A program made the translations under genes and the position numbers. Source: JBBDYQ01 sp035553855 (GTDB taxonomy: Bacteria; Actinomycetota; Thermoleophilia; Solirubrobacterales; Thermoleophilaceae). From it: a stretch of DNA of 16,506 nt. Of the stretch, positions 15,992-16,506 are shown one piece after another (within the stretch, counting starts at the first letter, position 1; every line of letters begins with the position of its first letter). The notes under the pieces were generated by a model that made no database searches, had not been told where the DNA came from, and worked only from the letters and a program-made list of their open reading frames with translations. The DNA lies in NCBI GenBank assembly GCA_035553855.1, contig DATMJO010000174.1:1-16506 (forward strand), read 5' to 3'.

Positions 15992-16506
15992 AGCGGGTGC
16001 GTGCGACTGTCGGCGCCGCGTGGGCGGCGGCGGTGCTCGGTGCGGGCGTGGCCAGCGCGGCGGGTGCACCCCGGCCCGCCGAGGAGCAGACCTCGAGCGC
16101 GCCGGTCCCGGCCTCGCCGGGACGCGACCCGGCGCCATCGGAGACGGCTCCCAGGCCGCGGGAGCCCATCCAGACCTTCGAGGTCGAGCTGCCGGAATCG
16201 GCCGTGCGGCCGGAGCCGCGGCGCAAATCCGCGAAGACGCCCAGGAAGCAGCGCGCGCGACCGCGGGCCGAGGAGGCGCCTGCCGGTACGCCGCAGCCGC
16301 AGCGCCCCGCGGACCCCCGCGCTTTCACGCAGCTCCCGGGGCCCGCCACCGTCACGGGCGTCCCGGACTTCGTGATCCGGAAGTTCCGGGTGCCGCCGTT
16401 CTTGTTGCCGATCTACCAGGCCGCGGGGATCCAGTACGGGGTGCGCTGGGAGCACCTCGCCGCGATCAACGAGATCGAGACCGACTACGGCCGCAACCTC
16501 AACGTC
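15988..16506 (+). CDS. Lytic transglycosylase (SLT/MltB-like), 5' part
   Basis: GTG 15988 lies in a GTGA overlap with the preceding gene, and the frame is open to the right edge (173 codons). The N-terminus has a signal peptide (WAAAVLGAGVASA), then a long Pro/Ala/Arg-rich linker to about residue 135. The catalytic domain begins at FLLPIYQAAGIQYGVRWEHL and contains AAINEIETDYGRNLNV. The glutamate in NEIETDYG is the expected catalytic acid of SLT-type enzymes, which cut glycan strands to form 1,6-anhydro ends. The rest of the domain is missing. It is the last visible gene of the pst string and the same domain type as the gene cut by the left edge. Confidence 0.85.
   Translation, partial: MKRVRATVGAAWAAAVLGAGVASAAGAPRPAEEQTSSAPVPASPGRDPAPSETAPRPREPIQTFEVELPESAVRPEPRRKSAKTPRKQRARPRAEEAPAGTPQPQRPADPRAFTQLPGPATVTGVPDFVIRKFRVPPFLLPIYQAAGIQYGVRWEHLAAINEIETDYGRNLNV

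Overview
The window is GC-rich bacterial DNA with dense, often overlapping genes, GTG and TTG starts and no introns. The protein families, including a divergent FtsH, PHP-type phosphoesterases and SLT/M23 wall enzymes with Ala/Pro-rich linkers, suggest a high-GC actinobacterium. My best guess is Thermoleophilia (Solirubrobacterales-like). That is recall of protein style and has not been checked by a search.

Layout. Positions 2-1393 (+) hold the 3' end of a wall hydrolase: the tail of a lytic transglycosylase domain, a degenerate LytM/M23-like domain and a LAS-type metallopeptidase domain. A strong hairpin (1473-1499) separates it from a minus-strand block: a polytopic membrane protein (1776-3137), a one-nucleotide-overlapping 49-residue membrane protein (1627-1776) and tRNA-Asp(GTC) (1538-1611). 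A 56-residue putative zinc protein (3371-3541, +) follows. Next come three minus-strand envelope genes: a CpsB/YwqE-like PHP phosphatase (6594-7346), a PHP-glycosyltransferase fusion (4290-6560) and a DUF2334-type deacetylase-like protein (3589-4290). Divergent from them is an orphan OmpR/PhoB-type winged-helix protein without a receiver domain (7478-7885, +). It converges on an ftsH paralogue (7867-9939, -). From 10237 to the right edge runs one tight plus-strand gene string: pstS, pstC, pstA, pstB, a lipoprotein, a zinc-ribbon/SPOR-like membrane protein, a coiled-coil/zinc-ribbon protein and the N-terminal part of a lytic transglycosylase.

The most interesting signal is regulatory. Three intergenic regions carry tandem 11-bp direct-repeat units with a TTCACC/GTCACC/TTCTCC core. 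Spacing and core resemble the PHO boxes of actinobacterial PhoP-type regulators. There are seven units before pstS (10041-10117), four plus-oriented and two minus-oriented units back to back between the winged-helix gene and the PHP/glycosyltransferase genes (7385-7443), and four looser units before the small zinc protein (3299-3337).

Together these point to one phosphate-starvation locus. High-affinity phosphate uptake, a PhoB-like DNA-binding protein, a membrane protease and two sets of cell-envelope genes (glycosyl transfer and phosphoester/deacetylase chemistry; peptidoglycan turnover) appear to share one operator type. I infer a phosphate-responsive envelope-remodelling module. The repeats and gene order are seen directly; the regulation and substrates are inferred.
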